This document shows positions 8,874 to 17,949 of a stretch of 57,782 bases of DNA, in pieces. How positions within the stretch are numbered: the first letter of the stretch is position 1; each line of letters starts with the position of its first letter. Source of the stretch: Bacteroidota bacterium (GTDB lineage Bacteria; Bacteroidota; Bacteroidia; Bacteroidales; UBA4417); NCBI GenBank assembly GCA_013376995.1, contig JACAAZ010000024.1, forward strand, positions 1 through 57,782. The letters are read 5' to 3'. Below the pieces are notes generated by a model that worked only from the letters and a program-made list of their open reading frames with translations, was not told the origin of the DNA and did no database searches. The translations under genes and the position numbers were made by a program.

Positions 8874-9896
8874 CTATTGTGAATTACTGCTCAGGGATAA
8901 TTTCTGGGTTAATTTTAACCCAGCGACTCCAACCTTGAAAAGCACCTGGTTAAAGATGATTTTATACCGGCCTTCTTCGACGAGGTCGCCGCCAAATCTC
9001 ATTTTCGATTCCCTGACGCCATATTCTTTGTCAGGTTTGCCGGCACCCATTAAATCGACCAGGTGGAGGTTGTTTTTCACTGCAAATTCAATTGCTGCAT
9101 ATACCGCGAGGTGCGCAGGAAATATACTCTTATGATAATCCCTCAATCCGCAGTAATAGTAGGTATAGATCGATTTATTCGGAAGAAAAACGCAGAAACA
9201 TCCTCCAATAACCCTGTCCTCATGCATTACGAGCAATACTTTGCCAATTGTTGATTGTTTAAAGCCCTGGAAGAATTCAAGGGATGGAAGAGGCAGTTTT
9301 ACCCTGCTTTTATACAGATCTACCAGGATGTGGTAAAGATCTGCTATTTCTTCGCTTTTTTCAGCTTCCTTAATATATGCCCCTGCTTTCAGGGACATTT
9401 TTATTTCTCTTCTCCGGTTGTATTTCATTGTTGACAGGATATCCTCCAGTTTGGAATCCCTGATAGGAATTTTCACATTGTAATGAGGATAGTAGGTCCA
9501 GCCTTTCGATTCAAATATATGCTTGTAGTCACTATAATTAAAGAAATTATAGGTTTCACCATAGATTGCACTCCCCTTCAACTGGCTGTTGATGCCATCC
9601 AGGAGTTGTTCAAGGCCTTTCATGCCTTCTTCTCCATCCTTGATCAACGGGCCGCTGTAAACAATGGCCCTGCGTGAAAAATAAGATGCAACTCCTTTTT
9701 CCTTGAGTATGGAAATTACGCACAGCGCCAGCAAGCCATCACCGGAATCAACTGCAAAAGCATTGGCAGTAATGTCGGGCAGTGACTTCATGAACTGGTA
9801 GTACTCAAAGGATTGAAAAGGGCTGGAAAACTTATTTTCTTCTAAAAGCTGGTTCCAGTCTTCAATTTTGATCTCATCGTCAACGAGTAGTTTCAT
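8874..9896 (-). CDS. FemAB/GNAT-type aminoacyl- or acyltransferase (copy 2)
   Basis: Second FemAB-family protein (340 residues), with the same C-terminal signature as the gene at 5374-6438: VDLMGAGKPDKEYGVRE at about 280-296, then SKMRFGG. A basic segment near residue 160 (KYNRRREIK) matches the spacing seen in FemAB relatives, where it contacts the lipid-linked acceptor. Unlike copy 1 it lacks a clear C-terminal membrane helix. Two FemAB genes with an ATP-grasp ligase and an asparagine-synthase-like enzyme in one cluster suggest amide-linked decoration of the glycan. It lies 30 bases downstream of no closer gene than the GT at 9987 (90-base gap). Confidence 0.82.
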   Translation of the reverse strand: MKLLVDDEIKIEDWNQLLEENKFSSPFQSFEYYQFMKSLPDITANAFAVDSGDGLLALCVISILKEKGVASYFSRRAIVYSGPLIKDGEEGMKGLEQLLDGINSQLKGSAIYGETYNFFNYSDYKHIFESKGWTYYPHYNVKIPIRDSKLEDILSTMKYNRRREIKMSLKAGAYIKEAEKSEEIADLYHILVDLYKSRVKLPLPSLEFFQGFKQSTIGKVLLVMHEDRVIGGCFCVFLPNKSIYTYYYCGLRDYHKSIFPAHLAVYAAIEFAVKNNLHLVDLMGAGKPDKEYGVRESKMRFGGDLVEEGRYKIIFNQVLFKVGVAGLKLTQKLSLSSNSQ

Positions 9897-9986
9897 TGTC
9901 TATAGTAATTTCATTGCTGCTGAAAGCAAGAATGTATATTGATTAATGTTTTAAGGAGGTAGAAGTCATACTTTTAACAAGTTCTT

Positions 9987-11054
9987 TTAGCAATCTTCCT
10001 GTTTTTTTGTAATGACTTCTGTGTAAATGCGATAGAGCTTCTGCATGTTGGAAGTAGCAGAGAAATCTTTCTTAATCTTTTGATAATTGTTGTTGCTCAT
10101 TTCTGACCTTAGATCTGCATCCGAAAGCAGTTTAATAACTGCTTTTTTCAAAGCTTCAAGATCGCCGGGTTCTACCAGGATCCCGTTAATGCCATCCTTT
10201 ACAAGGCTGGGAATACCTCCTGCCGTGGTTGAGATAACAGGCAGCCCGAAACTCATGGCTTCAAGGATGGCGAGCGGCATGCCTTCGTTGTAGGTCGGCA
10301 GAACGAATAGCAGGGATTGTCTTAATATCTTTTTTACATCATCGTTAAGCAGCCAACCGGTCAGCTCAACATGCGAATCCATTGATAATTTTTTTAACTC
10401 GCTGTATATTACCCCGATCTCACCGTTTCCGCAAAACTTGAAACTTAGCTCAGGATCGAACCTGATTAGCTCAGGGATAACTTTTACCAGGTCGTAATAG
10501 CCCTTTCTTTTCTCAAGTTGACCGGAGGTTGTCAGGATTTTTGAAGTGTTCTTATAATCGCAGACTTCCGGAAGGTCCACAAAATTATAAACCACTTCTA
10601 CCCGGGTAGTTGATATGGACCTGAATACCTCAGCCCATTCGTTGCTCACGGTAATTATACAATTTGATTTGTTAAGTGTTGAACGAATGAGCTTTTTAAG
10701 TGATTTACCCTGTCGTTCGTAGAAAGAATCAAATTCGCAGGCATTTGGATGGATGATGATCCCCAGGCCGGCCATCCTGCCCAGGTATACAAAAGGAACA
10801 TACCTGAAGAATCCCCAGTTCTCTGAAATGTGTATATGGACAATATCGTATTTCTTTACCAATATCCTGATCAGGAAATAAAGGGTATAAAGAGGTACCA
10901 GGAAGAATTTCTTCAATTTGCTGCCCTCAGGCCGGGCAACATGCATGGTGTATTCATATGCCGGATCTTTGGCACTTGCCAGTATATTTCTTTCCAATGT
11001 TGCAATACCGCCTTTGTTCAGTGGATCAGGGCCAACCATTATAACCTTCATCAA
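9987..11054 (-). CDS. Glycosyltransferase family 4
   Basis: Retaining GT-B glycosyltransferase (355 residues). The N-terminal Rossmann domain shows the glycine-rich PLNKGGIATLERN loop. The C-terminal donor domain has LTTSGQLEKRKGYYDLVK and the E-x7-E block EGMPLAILEAMSFGLPVIST followed by GGIPSLV. One hydrophobic segment at about 50-63 (FFLVPLYTLYFLIRIL) is typical of peripheral membrane association in GT4 enzymes. The sugar specificity cannot be read from the sequence. It is cotranscribed with the adjacent GT4 at 11126. Confidence 0.9.
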   Translation of the reverse strand: MMKVIMVGPDPLNKGGIATLERNILASAKDPAYEYTMHVARPEGSKLKKFFLVPLYTLYFLIRILVKKYDIVHIHISENWGFFRYVPFVYLGRMAGLGIIIHPNACEFDSFYERQGKSLKKLIRSTLNKSNCIITVSNEWAEVFRSISTTRVEVVYNFVDLPEVCDYKNTSKILTTSGQLEKRKGYYDLVKVIPELIRFDPELSFKFCGNGEIGVIYSELKKLSMDSHVELTGWLLNDDVKKILRQSLLFVLPTYNEGMPLAILEAMSFGLPVISTTAGGIPSLVKDGINGILVEPGDLEALKKAVIKLLSDADLRSEMSNNNYQKIKKDFSATSNMQKLYRIYTEVITKKQEDC

Positions 11055-11125
11055 TGCTTGATTTAATTGGGTTTTCTAATAGATAGTTACAAATCCGGAC
11101 ATATTCCTTCCGGATATTCTGAATA

Positions 11126-12340
11126 TTAAGATATTAACTCAGAATAAATATCCTCCAGCTCTAATTCTTTTTTTCTTAGTTCAAGGTTCTCAAAGGCATA
11201 CATCTTTGAATTCCTGGCAATCGAATCTCTTAGAACGGGATCATCCACAAGCCGTTTGATTGATCCAGCTAGCTGGATTACATCCCACTCTTTCACCAGT
11301 AAACCGGAAACTTCATGCCGGATAATTTCAGGAATCCCTGCATGGTAAGTACTTATAACCGGCAAACCGGCTGACATGGCCTCAACCAGTGTCCCGGGAA
11401 TGCCTTCCATATCACCGTCACGAGCCGTTATACTTGGTTGAATGTAGATGTCAGCCTTCGAAAAAAGTTCGTTTAGCTCTTCAGATCCATAGGCATATGC
11501 ACCTGTCAGAGTCACAATGTTTTGCATTTTGTAGACGGCAATCCGGGCTGAAAGCTCTTCTTTCATATTTCCATCCCCGGCAATGATCCATTCAATCTGA
11601 TTCTCCGGGTTCGAAGAAATATATTCACGTAAAGCTTCGAGCAGGAATAGGTGCCCTTTTTTTTCATCCAGCCTCCCGGCTGTTAAAAGCACCGTTTTAT
11701 TCCCGTTTGTTTGTTTATGCTCTGACCGGAATTTCACTGTTTCGCTTCCGTAGTAATGCACCCTGATCTTATCAGGCGGACATCCCAGTTTTACAAGATG
11801 GTCCTTCATGTTCCCGCTCATGGCCAGAATAAGGGAAGCAAATTTGAAAACGCGCCTTTGTAAATAGATTTTCCCCAATCCCCCGAAACGGCCGGGAAAA
11901 GAAGAATAATCATACCCGTAAAAAGAAACGACAGAAGGAATCCCTGCCTTTTTCATCACCCTCCAGTACAAACCGGCATCAGTTCCATAGTGCAGGTGAA
12001 TCAGGCTTGCATGCTGAGATTCAAGGTAACTGACAATTTTGTTCGATTCGTTCCTGCCGATCACCTTGAAAAAGCGATAAAGCAATTGCCCGGTCCGGGA
12101 CCTGTGCTGGCTGCTGCAGAAACCGGGAATAGAATTCAGGTCAAAGCCGGCATATCCGCCATCATTGGTTTTGTCGATATGCCTGGTATAAATGAGCCTT
12201 GGCCTGGCTGATATATGCGACAGAACCTGGTTATGGATAAATGTAGCCCTGAATTGTGATGATTTGCGAACACAATGTGCAACGATCATTTCCTGGTTCA
12301 TCCCGGGTATTATCAAAATTTTCCTACTTCCTTCAACCAT
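11126..12340 (-). CDS. Glycosyltransferase family 4, WcaL-like
   Basis: GT-B glycosyltransferase of 404 residues. The donor domain begins with LLTAGRLDEKKGHLFLLEAL and contains the catalytic region DGDMEGIPGTLVEAM followed by SAGLPVISTYHAGIPEII. The N-terminal half has LIHLHYGTDAGLYW, as in colanic-acid-type enzymes (WcaL/AmsK). Its first 28 bases overlap the end of the upstream asparagine-synthase-like gene, so the two products are probably made in a coupled manner. The start at 12340 was kept because the MVEGSRKILIIPGM opening fits a GT4 N terminus. Confidence 0.9.
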   Translation of the reverse strand: MVEGSRKILIIPGMNQEMIVAHCVRKSSQFRATFIHNQVLSHISARPRLIYTRHIDKTNDGGYAGFDLNSIPGFCSSQHRSRTGQLLYRFFKVIGRNESNKIVSYLESQHASLIHLHYGTDAGLYWRVMKKAGIPSVVSFYGYDYSSFPGRFGGLGKIYLQRRVFKFASLILAMSGNMKDHLVKLGCPPDKIRVHYYGSETVKFRSEHKQTNGNKTVLLTAGRLDEKKGHLFLLEALREYISSNPENQIEWIIAGDGNMKEELSARIAVYKMQNIVTLTGAYAYGSEELNELFSKADIYIQPSITARDGDMEGIPGTLVEAMSAGLPVISTYHAGIPEIIRHEVSGLLVKEWDVIQLAGSIKRLVDDPVLRDSIARNSKMYAFENLELRKKELELEDIYSELIS

Positions 12341-14130
12341 AGCCTTAATGAAACCTGTTTGGCCAGGTCGTAGGCACTGCTGTTTTCAATGACAGGTGTC
12401 AATGCATTCAGAGAAGAATTTCCTGCATCAAATAAATCACTCCTGTCCTGCCTGAATAATTTGACCCATAGCTTCAGGTCAAAGGTGTCATCTTTTTTGC
12501 GCCGTTTCTTGTGTTTGATGTAGGCCGGAATAATATTCAAAGGGAAAAAGACCGAATTTAACTGGGCCGGGCTGTAGAATCTCCCGGTGGGTAGATGCAT
12601 CAGTGAATCCAGGTTCTCCTTCAGCACAGGCAGATAAATGGATTGCCCCAGCTTGAGTGATTTTGAGTTTCGCTGGAATGCTTTTTTGTTCAGCAATGGT
12701 ACTGGCGTGCGCAGGATGAACTCAACAAAATCATCGTCAATGTAGGGCGATAGAATGCTTACATATTGCCTGCAACAATTGATTTCATGACCAAAGTATT
12801 TCCTGAATCCTTCAGTCAGGGAAAAATAGTACAACTGCTGGTACTTGCTCCCGATTGAGTTGAGATGCCTGAAATAGTGAGCTGTTCTGTCTATAAATTC
12901 CCCTCTGTGATCCTGTATGAGCTGTTCCGGGATAAACCCTTTTCTGATTTCCTCCCCGAGCAAATTATTGAGCTGCTCTTCAGAGTTTTCGGCATAGAAT
13001 ACATTCACAAACTCCTGGTTGAAGATATGCCCGACTGAATTGGCAGGCCGGAGCAGTTCGCTCCCAAACAAGCCTGTTATTACGGTTGTTGAATGTTTCG
13101 ACAATATGGAATAGCCATAGGTATGATTTGCTCTTCGAATAGTTCCTTTTCCCCCTGACCACATTACAGCCTGTGTCCCGTAATAACTGAAACGGCTTTC
13201 AAAGTTTTTATCCAGTAGCACCGGTGAATAATGGAAGCCCAATTTTTCCGATATGAGTTGCGGTATGCTGATCTCAATGCTTCCGGGCATTCCCCAGGAA
13301 TAATAGAGTATATCCTTTTTTGAGTGGAAGAGTCTTGAAAGATTGGTCCTGCTGTCGAAGCCGGAAGTGAGGGATGCACATAGTTTAGATTGGTCCTTGT
13401 TCAGAAGGTCGATGCATTCGTTGAACAATTCCCGGGTCTGACGGTAGGTTTCTTTCCAGCTTAGTGAGGTGTTTTGTGTCACTGAAGCAGTGTAATTGTA
13501 GTACTCAGTAAGTACTGCTGATTTCAGGTCATATGTGAGAATGGAAGATGGTGGTAAAGGCTGGATTCCCTTGAATAGTGTGCATTCACCCAGGGGATAA
13601 TCAAATATGGAATGCTGCAGTAGTACTACCGGATCTACTTCTGAGGGAACCCCGGGGAAATCGATAATATTTTGGATGGAAGTACTGATCAGCAGGAAAT
13701 CCTTGCTTTCGTGGTAATATATGTCAAGTAGGCCGCTCTTGCAGGAGAAAACCTGGTATTTTTCAAGTTCTTCGTCAATAAGGAATATGATAAAAATGCC
13801 CTTAATATAATTGATGAAGCCTGGGCCATCCTTTGTGATCATCTGCAACAGGTCTGCAGGTAATAACCTTGATGGCCTGGTGTTCCTGGAATGAGCGTAT
13901 TCGCGGTTCGTAAAGATATCACCAAGAACAATGATATGTTTACCAGCCTCTGTAGCAGAAAAAGGAGTCATATTCTCTTTATGCCTGAGTCCGGATATTT
14001 CGAAATTCTTGCCCTGGATCGATTCCGGCAAAACCTCAATCCCTTCCAGGTAAGAGGTTAGAGGTTTGACTTTCTGCCTTAGCTCAACGGATAATGGTCC
14101 CGGGGTAATAAGAAGTGTAATATCAAACAT
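12313..14130 (-). CDS. Asparagine-synthase-like amidotransferase lacking the N-terminal cysteine
   Basis: A 605-residue relative of asparagine synthetase B. The C-terminal synthetase domain has the PP-loop SLTSGFDSRT at about 253-262, used to adenylate a carboxylate. The N-terminal glutaminase-like domain is degenerate: the protein starts MFDI, and the catalytic Cys2 required for glutamine hydrolysis is missing. It would therefore have to use free ammonia or another amine, as beta-lactam synthetase-type relatives do. Similar amidotransferases are a recurring part of exosortase-linked EPS loci. With the GDP-mannose-dehydrogenase-like gene nearby, amidation of a uronic acid is a reasonable proposal but not shown. 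Confidence 0.82.
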   Translation of the reverse strand: MFDITLLITPGPLSVELRQKVKPLTSYLEGIEVLPESIQGKNFEISGLRHKENMTPFSATEAGKHIIVLGDIFTNREYAHSRNTRPSRLLPADLLQMITKDGPGFINYIKGIFIIFLIDEELEKYQVFSCKSGLLDIYYHESKDFLLISTSIQNIIDFPGVPSEVDPVVLLQHSIFDYPLGECTLFKGIQPLPPSSILTYDLKSAVLTEYYNYTASVTQNTSLSWKETYRQTRELFNECIDLLNKDQSKLCASLTSGFDSRTNLSRLFHSKKDILYYSWGMPGSIEISIPQLISEKLGFHYSPVLLDKNFESRFSYYGTQAVMWSGGKGTIRRANHTYGYSILSKHSTTVITGLFGSELLRPANSVGHIFNQEFVNVFYAENSEEQLNNLLGEEIRKGFIPEQLIQDHRGEFIDRTAHYFRHLNSIGSKYQQLYYFSLTEGFRKYFGHEINCCRQYVSILSPYIDDDFVEFILRTPVPLLNKKAFQRNSKSLKLGQSIYLPVLKENLDSLMHLPTGRFYSPAQLNSVFFPLNIIPAYIKHKKRRKKDDTFDLKLWVKLFRQDRSDLFDAGNSSLNALTPVIENSSAYDLAKQVSLRLWLKEVGKF

Positions 14131-14192
14131 TCTGAAGAATAGGGTATTAATGTTAGTCAGTAATTTTCAACCTGAATATTATGGTTCAAGAT

Positions 14193-15392
14193 CTATTTTG
14201 ATGACCGGTTTCTCGTCAGGTACCTGAAAAGTTTCCTGAGGTAAAGGGTGTACATGAGCTTAGGCTCGGTTAAGTAAATATCAGCATAGTATACTCTTCC
14301 GAAATAGGATTTGAGCCAGGAAAAAGTACTCAAGGATTTTTCGCGATGGTAATCAATATAGGTTCGGACATCCCTGGTAATGGAAAGCCATTTGTAATCA
14401 ATATCGAGGGGTGTAAGCTGTTGAACCTGCATTCCTGTAAGGTCCAGGTAAGCCTGGTAGAAGATATCCACTCCAAGCTTGGCGCCCATTACATCCCATA
14501 ATCCAAATCTCGTATTGATCTCTACCAGTTTGAAGTCGCCTGTATCATCATCTTTCTTAAATTCCACTCCGGCAGGCCCCCAGTATTTGTTGTCCTTCAG
14601 GATCTTGAGCGCTGAATCCAGCACAGGTGCTGCATTTACCGTTTTCATGTAGGATGCGCTGCCAAAATGAATAGGGGTGATCCTGAGTTTTTGCCCGCAG
14701 AAGTAACCCAGGCACCGTTGATCTTTAGTCATGTAGATCACCAGGTAAAACAGGTTTTTATCGGGACCAGGGATCATCTCCTGTATCATCAGTTCATCAT
14801 CATACGGTAGTATTTTCGACAACCAGCCTTCCACTTCGGATGCATTTTCAACCCTGATAAGCTTATGCCCGTGAACAATGGTTTTGAGCGGATCTTCCCA
14901 CCATTTTTTACCATACGAAGGCCGGATAAGGCAGGGATATTTAAGTTCCCCGATTTCATCCAGGAAATCATTACCCTTTTTGTAGAAAATGGTTTTTGCA
15001 ACCGGAACCCCTGAACGTTGTGCTGCCAGAACAAGCCCCTGCTTGCTCATCAGCTTTTCAGTGGCATTTTCATAGGAGTGATGGAAGAGGAAAACTTCGG
15101 ATAGTTTTTCTGAATATTTCAGGACCGGCAGGACGAACTTGTCGGAGGTTATCAGCAACACTGGCTTCTTCCCATTGGTACCCCTGAACTGCATTATGAA
15201 TTCAAGCCATTCTTCCTGATGAGATTCCGGGTCGGGGCAAACGAAGGTGCTGGTCCTTTTTAAAGAAAAACCCGGTTCACGGGCATAGCAATCCATTCCG
15301 ATGCACTGAATTCCCCTTTTCTTAAAATCCCTGAGGATGTCAATTCCCGGGAAATAAAGCCCCAGCACTATAACCGTATGTGAATGAACCAT
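14193..15392 (-). CDS. ATP-grasp carboxylate-amine ligase-like protein
   Basis: A 399-residue ATP-grasp enzyme, related to carbamoyl-phosphate-synthase-like and D-Ala ligase-type proteins. Such enzymes form an acyl phosphate from a carboxylate and couple it to an amine or thiol. Seen here are CLIRPSYGKKWW (ATP-binding lysine region), ELMIQEMIPGPDKN, and the metal-binding GPAGVEFK with LVEINTRFG near residue 315. The N terminus (VIVLGLYFPGIDILRDF) is the pre-ATP-grasp Rossmann part. The last 90 residues are specific to this subfamily. It ends about 60 bases before the asparagine-synthase-like gene and lies 3 bases after an SDR gene. The substrate is unknown; amide linkage of an amino acid or amine to a sugar acid is one possibility. 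Confidence 0.82.
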   Translation of the reverse strand: MVHSHTVIVLGLYFPGIDILRDFKKRGIQCIGMDCYAREPGFSLKRTSTFVCPDPESHQEEWLEFIMQFRGTNGKKPVLLITSDKFVLPVLKYSEKLSEVFLFHHSYENATEKLMSKQGLVLAAQRSGVPVAKTIFYKKGNDFLDEIGELKYPCLIRPSYGKKWWEDPLKTIVHGHKLIRVENASEVEGWLSKILPYDDELMIQEMIPGPDKNLFYLVIYMTKDQRCLGYFCGQKLRITPIHFGSASYMKTVNAAPVLDSALKILKDNKYWGPAGVEFKKDDDTGDFKLVEINTRFGLWDVMGAKLGVDIFYQAYLDLTGMQVQQLTPLDIDYKWLSITRDVRTYIDYHREKSLSTFSWLKSYFGRVYYADIYLTEPKLMYTLYLRKLFRYLTRNRSSK

Positions 15393-15395
15393 ATT

Positions 15396-16157
15396 TCAGT
15401 ACTTAGTTAGCCATGTGAAATGCTTACGCATGTCACGATATAAATATCCCAGTTTATCACGTAGGCTGATGATCGGAATTACCTGTCCCGTAACACCGGA
15501 ATTGATGATCCTGGTAATTGAGGTAAAGACCCTGGCAGGATCAATCAGGGAACCTGGAGCCGGAGTGCCGGTGAGTGCTGCAGGTTCCAGGCTGCTGAGG
15601 CTGGAAGGGCTGACAGCATTGATGGTAACACTGCCTGGCAACTCCTTCGAATATGCCTGGGTAAATAAATGTAATGCCCCTTTTGAGGAGCAATAGGCTG
15701 TTCCTTTGGAATATCCTTCAAAGCCCGCATTTGAAGCTATATGAATGATCCGCCCGTAGTTTTGCCGGGCCATATAAACAGCAACCTCTTTTGAGAGCAG
15801 GGCAGGAGCCATGAAATTCACATCCATCACTTTCGAAAAATCACCGGTTTCATAATCCTCAAGTTTCCTGAAGGATTTCAGACCTGCATTGTTGATGAGG
15901 ATATCAATATGTTGATTTTCTGAAATAATCCTGGAAATCAATGACTTGATATCGTTGATATGGGTAAGGTCAAAAGAATAGTAGCCTTCAAGCTGGTCTT
16001 TGGCTTCCTGGCTCAATTCATCATGAGCCGGTAAATCCAAGCCTATTACCCGAAAATTAGCCTCATGCAATCGTTTAGCCAGGAAGAGCCCGAGTCCCCT
16101 GGTGGCTCCTGTTAGCAAAATGTTTATACGGTCGCTGTTAATTGCTTTGTCTGACAT
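15396..16157 (-). CDS. Short-chain dehydrogenase/reductase
   Basis: Classical SDR (253 residues) with cofactor motif TGATRGLG near residue 17, the structural NNAG motif, catalytic Ser in HIASNAG and the catalytic pair YCSSK. The two arginine/aspartate positions after beta-strand 2 (GLDLPAH) favour NAD(H). It probably oxidises or reduces a sugar or a modifying acid during precursor synthesis. It is only 3 bases upstream of the ATP-grasp gene, suggesting a common task. No closer assignment can be supported. Confidence 0.86.
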   Translation of the reverse strand: MSDKAINSDRINILLTGATRGLGLFLAKRLHEANFRVIGLDLPAHDELSQEAKDQLEGYYSFDLTHINDIKSLISRIISENQHIDILINNAGLKSFRKLEDYETGDFSKVMDVNFMAPALLSKEVAVYMARQNYGRIIHIASNAGFEGYSKGTAYCSSKGALHLFTQAYSKELPGSVTINAVSPSSLSSLEPAALTGTPAPGSLIDPARVFTSITRIINSGVTGQVIPIISLRDKLGYLYRDMRKHFTWLTKY

Positions 16158-16187
16158 GATCTTTATTTAGCTGCCCTTGGTTCCTGC

Positions 16188-16841
16188 CTATTTTTCCATC
16201 ACTTTTTTTCCATCCCTTTTAACTACATAACCAGGATCAGAAATTACAACGCAATTTGAATCTATATCTTTTATAATCAATGAGTTAGGTCCGATTTTAA
16301 CATTGTCTCCAATCATGAGGCCTCCTGAAATAACAGCCCCCGTGCTAATACTGACATTATTCCCAATGACAGGAGCCAGGTCATTCTTGAAACCAATAGT
16401 GACACCATGCCATACCTTGCAATTTTCACCCATGGTATCCGGGCTAATTACCCCATAATAACAATGATAAAGCACTAGCCCACCTCCAATCTTACCATCG
16501 ATTAATAATGTATTCAACCTTTTAACAAGTATTTGAGAAATGAATAGGATCAATCCTAAAATTAATCTTCTAATGGTTGAGGTTTCACTGTGCTTCATAT
16601 TTACTCTGATCCGATAGTAGAAGAGGTTTCGAAAATCTCTGTATTTGATCATTAGAGCTAAAAAAAGGATTATTTGACTCGAATAATCCTCATATCGAAG
16701 TTTTTTCCACTGTGCCAAATCCTTCTTCAAATCAGACCTATCACTCATGATTGAATAATTAAATAGAGCAGGCAAAAGAATAGGGAGATAAAGAAATATC
16801 CTGAAGTAATGGAAGAAAGAAACAACGGATGAATACTTCAT
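16188..16841 (-). CDS. Serine-acetyltransferase-like hexapeptide acyltransferase
   Basis: A 217-residue left-handed beta-helix acetyltransferase. The C-terminal half has the hexapeptide pattern (VISPDTMGENCKVWHGVTIG, then IGNNVSISTGAVISGG, IGDNVKIG) of CysE/NodL-like enzymes, with the HGVTIG active-site histidine. The N-terminal 110 residues contain hydrophobic stretches (FFHYFRIFLYLPILLPALF) that may attach it to the membrane. In this context it most likely O- or N-acetylates a sugar of the repeat unit, in balance with the deacetylases. The gene is visibly more AT-rich than its neighbours. Confidence 0.82.
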   Translation of the reverse strand: MKYSSVVSFFHYFRIFLYLPILLPALFNYSIMSDRSDLKKDLAQWKKLRYEDYSSQIILFLALMIKYRDFRNLFYYRIRVNMKHSETSTIRRLILGLILFISQILVKRLNTLLIDGKIGGGLVLYHCYYGVISPDTMGENCKVWHGVTIGFKNDLAPVIGNNVSISTGAVISGGLMIGDNVKIGPNSLIIKDIDSNCVVISDPGYVVKRDGKKVMEK

Positions 16842-16908
16842 GTTTTTTGGTATTTATGTGCTTTGTATAAAAGCAGAGTCAAAAGATGCAGTTCTTTGGA
16901 AGCCTATT

Positions 16909-17949
16909 CTACAGTCCCGATTCCTTTAGCCATTTAACATATTCCCCTTTGGTAACAAGCCATATTTCATTTCGATGCCTGTTTAACCAATCAAAGACTT
17001 TAGGCATAATATTTTTAATAAACCTGGAGTCGAGGCTGGGATGGAACCAAAGATAGGCAAGGGTGTGATGTTCCAATGCCCTGTTAAACAATGTGATATA
17101 GCGTTTAACCTGGGTACTGTCCGACCAGTCGGGATAATAGTCAAATTCGAGTGTAGTGGTAAATTCCCATAGACCATGTTCGTCCTTATGTGGGAATCCA
17201 AGTATATTGGCATAATCTGTCCGGTAATTGGTAAACCCCATTTCTGCCAATGCCGGCAGGTTTCCAATGGTATGCCCCGGGTGTACGAACGAAGTTACAT
17301 TCTCAATTCCAAAGCGTTTTGAAGCCTGGAGCCAGGCTTCCATCTCTTTCCTGAAAAGTTCAGGAGAACAGACAACATCCCTGCAGTCGATGTGAGAGAA
17401 AGTATGGCAGCCGATTTCATGAGCGGTTTTTGAAGCGAGGATCTGATCAATCAGGTCAGGGCAGTACCAGAGCGGATCCTTATGGAAATCGGTACAAGGG
17501 TCATTCTCAAACCAGTCTTTGCCGGCATATTTCCAGAAGTTGTTTTCGAAATGTGGTAACCTTGGGATTTCAGGATGGGTTAGGTGCTCACCACGGGTGC
17601 AGCTATCAAGAAACAAATGCCCAACGGTGAGCCATGTAATCGGAATATTGTATTCGTCGCAAAGCTTCAGCAGCCTGGGCATGTTTTCACGTTCCTGCTT
17701 TGCTTTTTGAATGGCCAACTGCAAGGGGTCCTTGCTTCTTTTTGCGTATTGCCAGGCCCAGGCAAGTTCAAAATCAGATGATAGGATTACAACTGCTTTA
17801 TAGGGCTGAGGTATGAATGAACGCCAGTCAGCCTTTTTCTGCAGGCGAGGATTTCGTCCGAGGTAAAAATTAAGCTGTTGAAGGATGGCTTTGGCTTTTC
17901 TGCGCAGCATAAAATTGTGATCAATTAATTCAGGCGCCGGCTGATACAA
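16909..17949 (-). CDS. Polysaccharide deacetylase family protein
   Basis: Carbohydrate esterase-4-like protein of 346 residues. Motif 1 is SSDFELAW at residues 57-64, where the canonical second Asp is replaced by Glu. Motif 2 is HEIGCHTFSH at 177-186, with the H-x3-H metal ligands. FVHPGHTIGN and YLWFHPSLDS supply further histidine regions. No signal peptide is present. The reading frame ends with GEYVKWLKES, as in bacterial NodB-domain proteins of surface polysaccharide loci. The start overlaps the end of the GT4 at 17930 by 20 bases, so the two are likely coupled. Confidence 0.85.
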   Translation of the reverse strand: MYQPAPELIDHNFMLRRKAKAILQQLNFYLGRNPRLQKKADWRSFIPQPYKAVVILSSDFELAWAWQYAKRSKDPLQLAIQKAKQERENMPRLLKLCDEYNIPITWLTVGHLFLDSCTRGEHLTHPEIPRLPHFENNFWKYAGKDWFENDPCTDFHKDPLWYCPDLIDQILASKTAHEIGCHTFSHIDCRDVVCSPELFRKEMEAWLQASKRFGIENVTSFVHPGHTIGNLPALAEMGFTNYRTDYANILGFPHKDEHGLWEFTTTLEFDYYPDWSDSTQVKRYITLFNRALEHHTLAYLWFHPSLDSRFIKNIMPKVFDWLNRHRNEIWLVTKGEYVKWLKESGL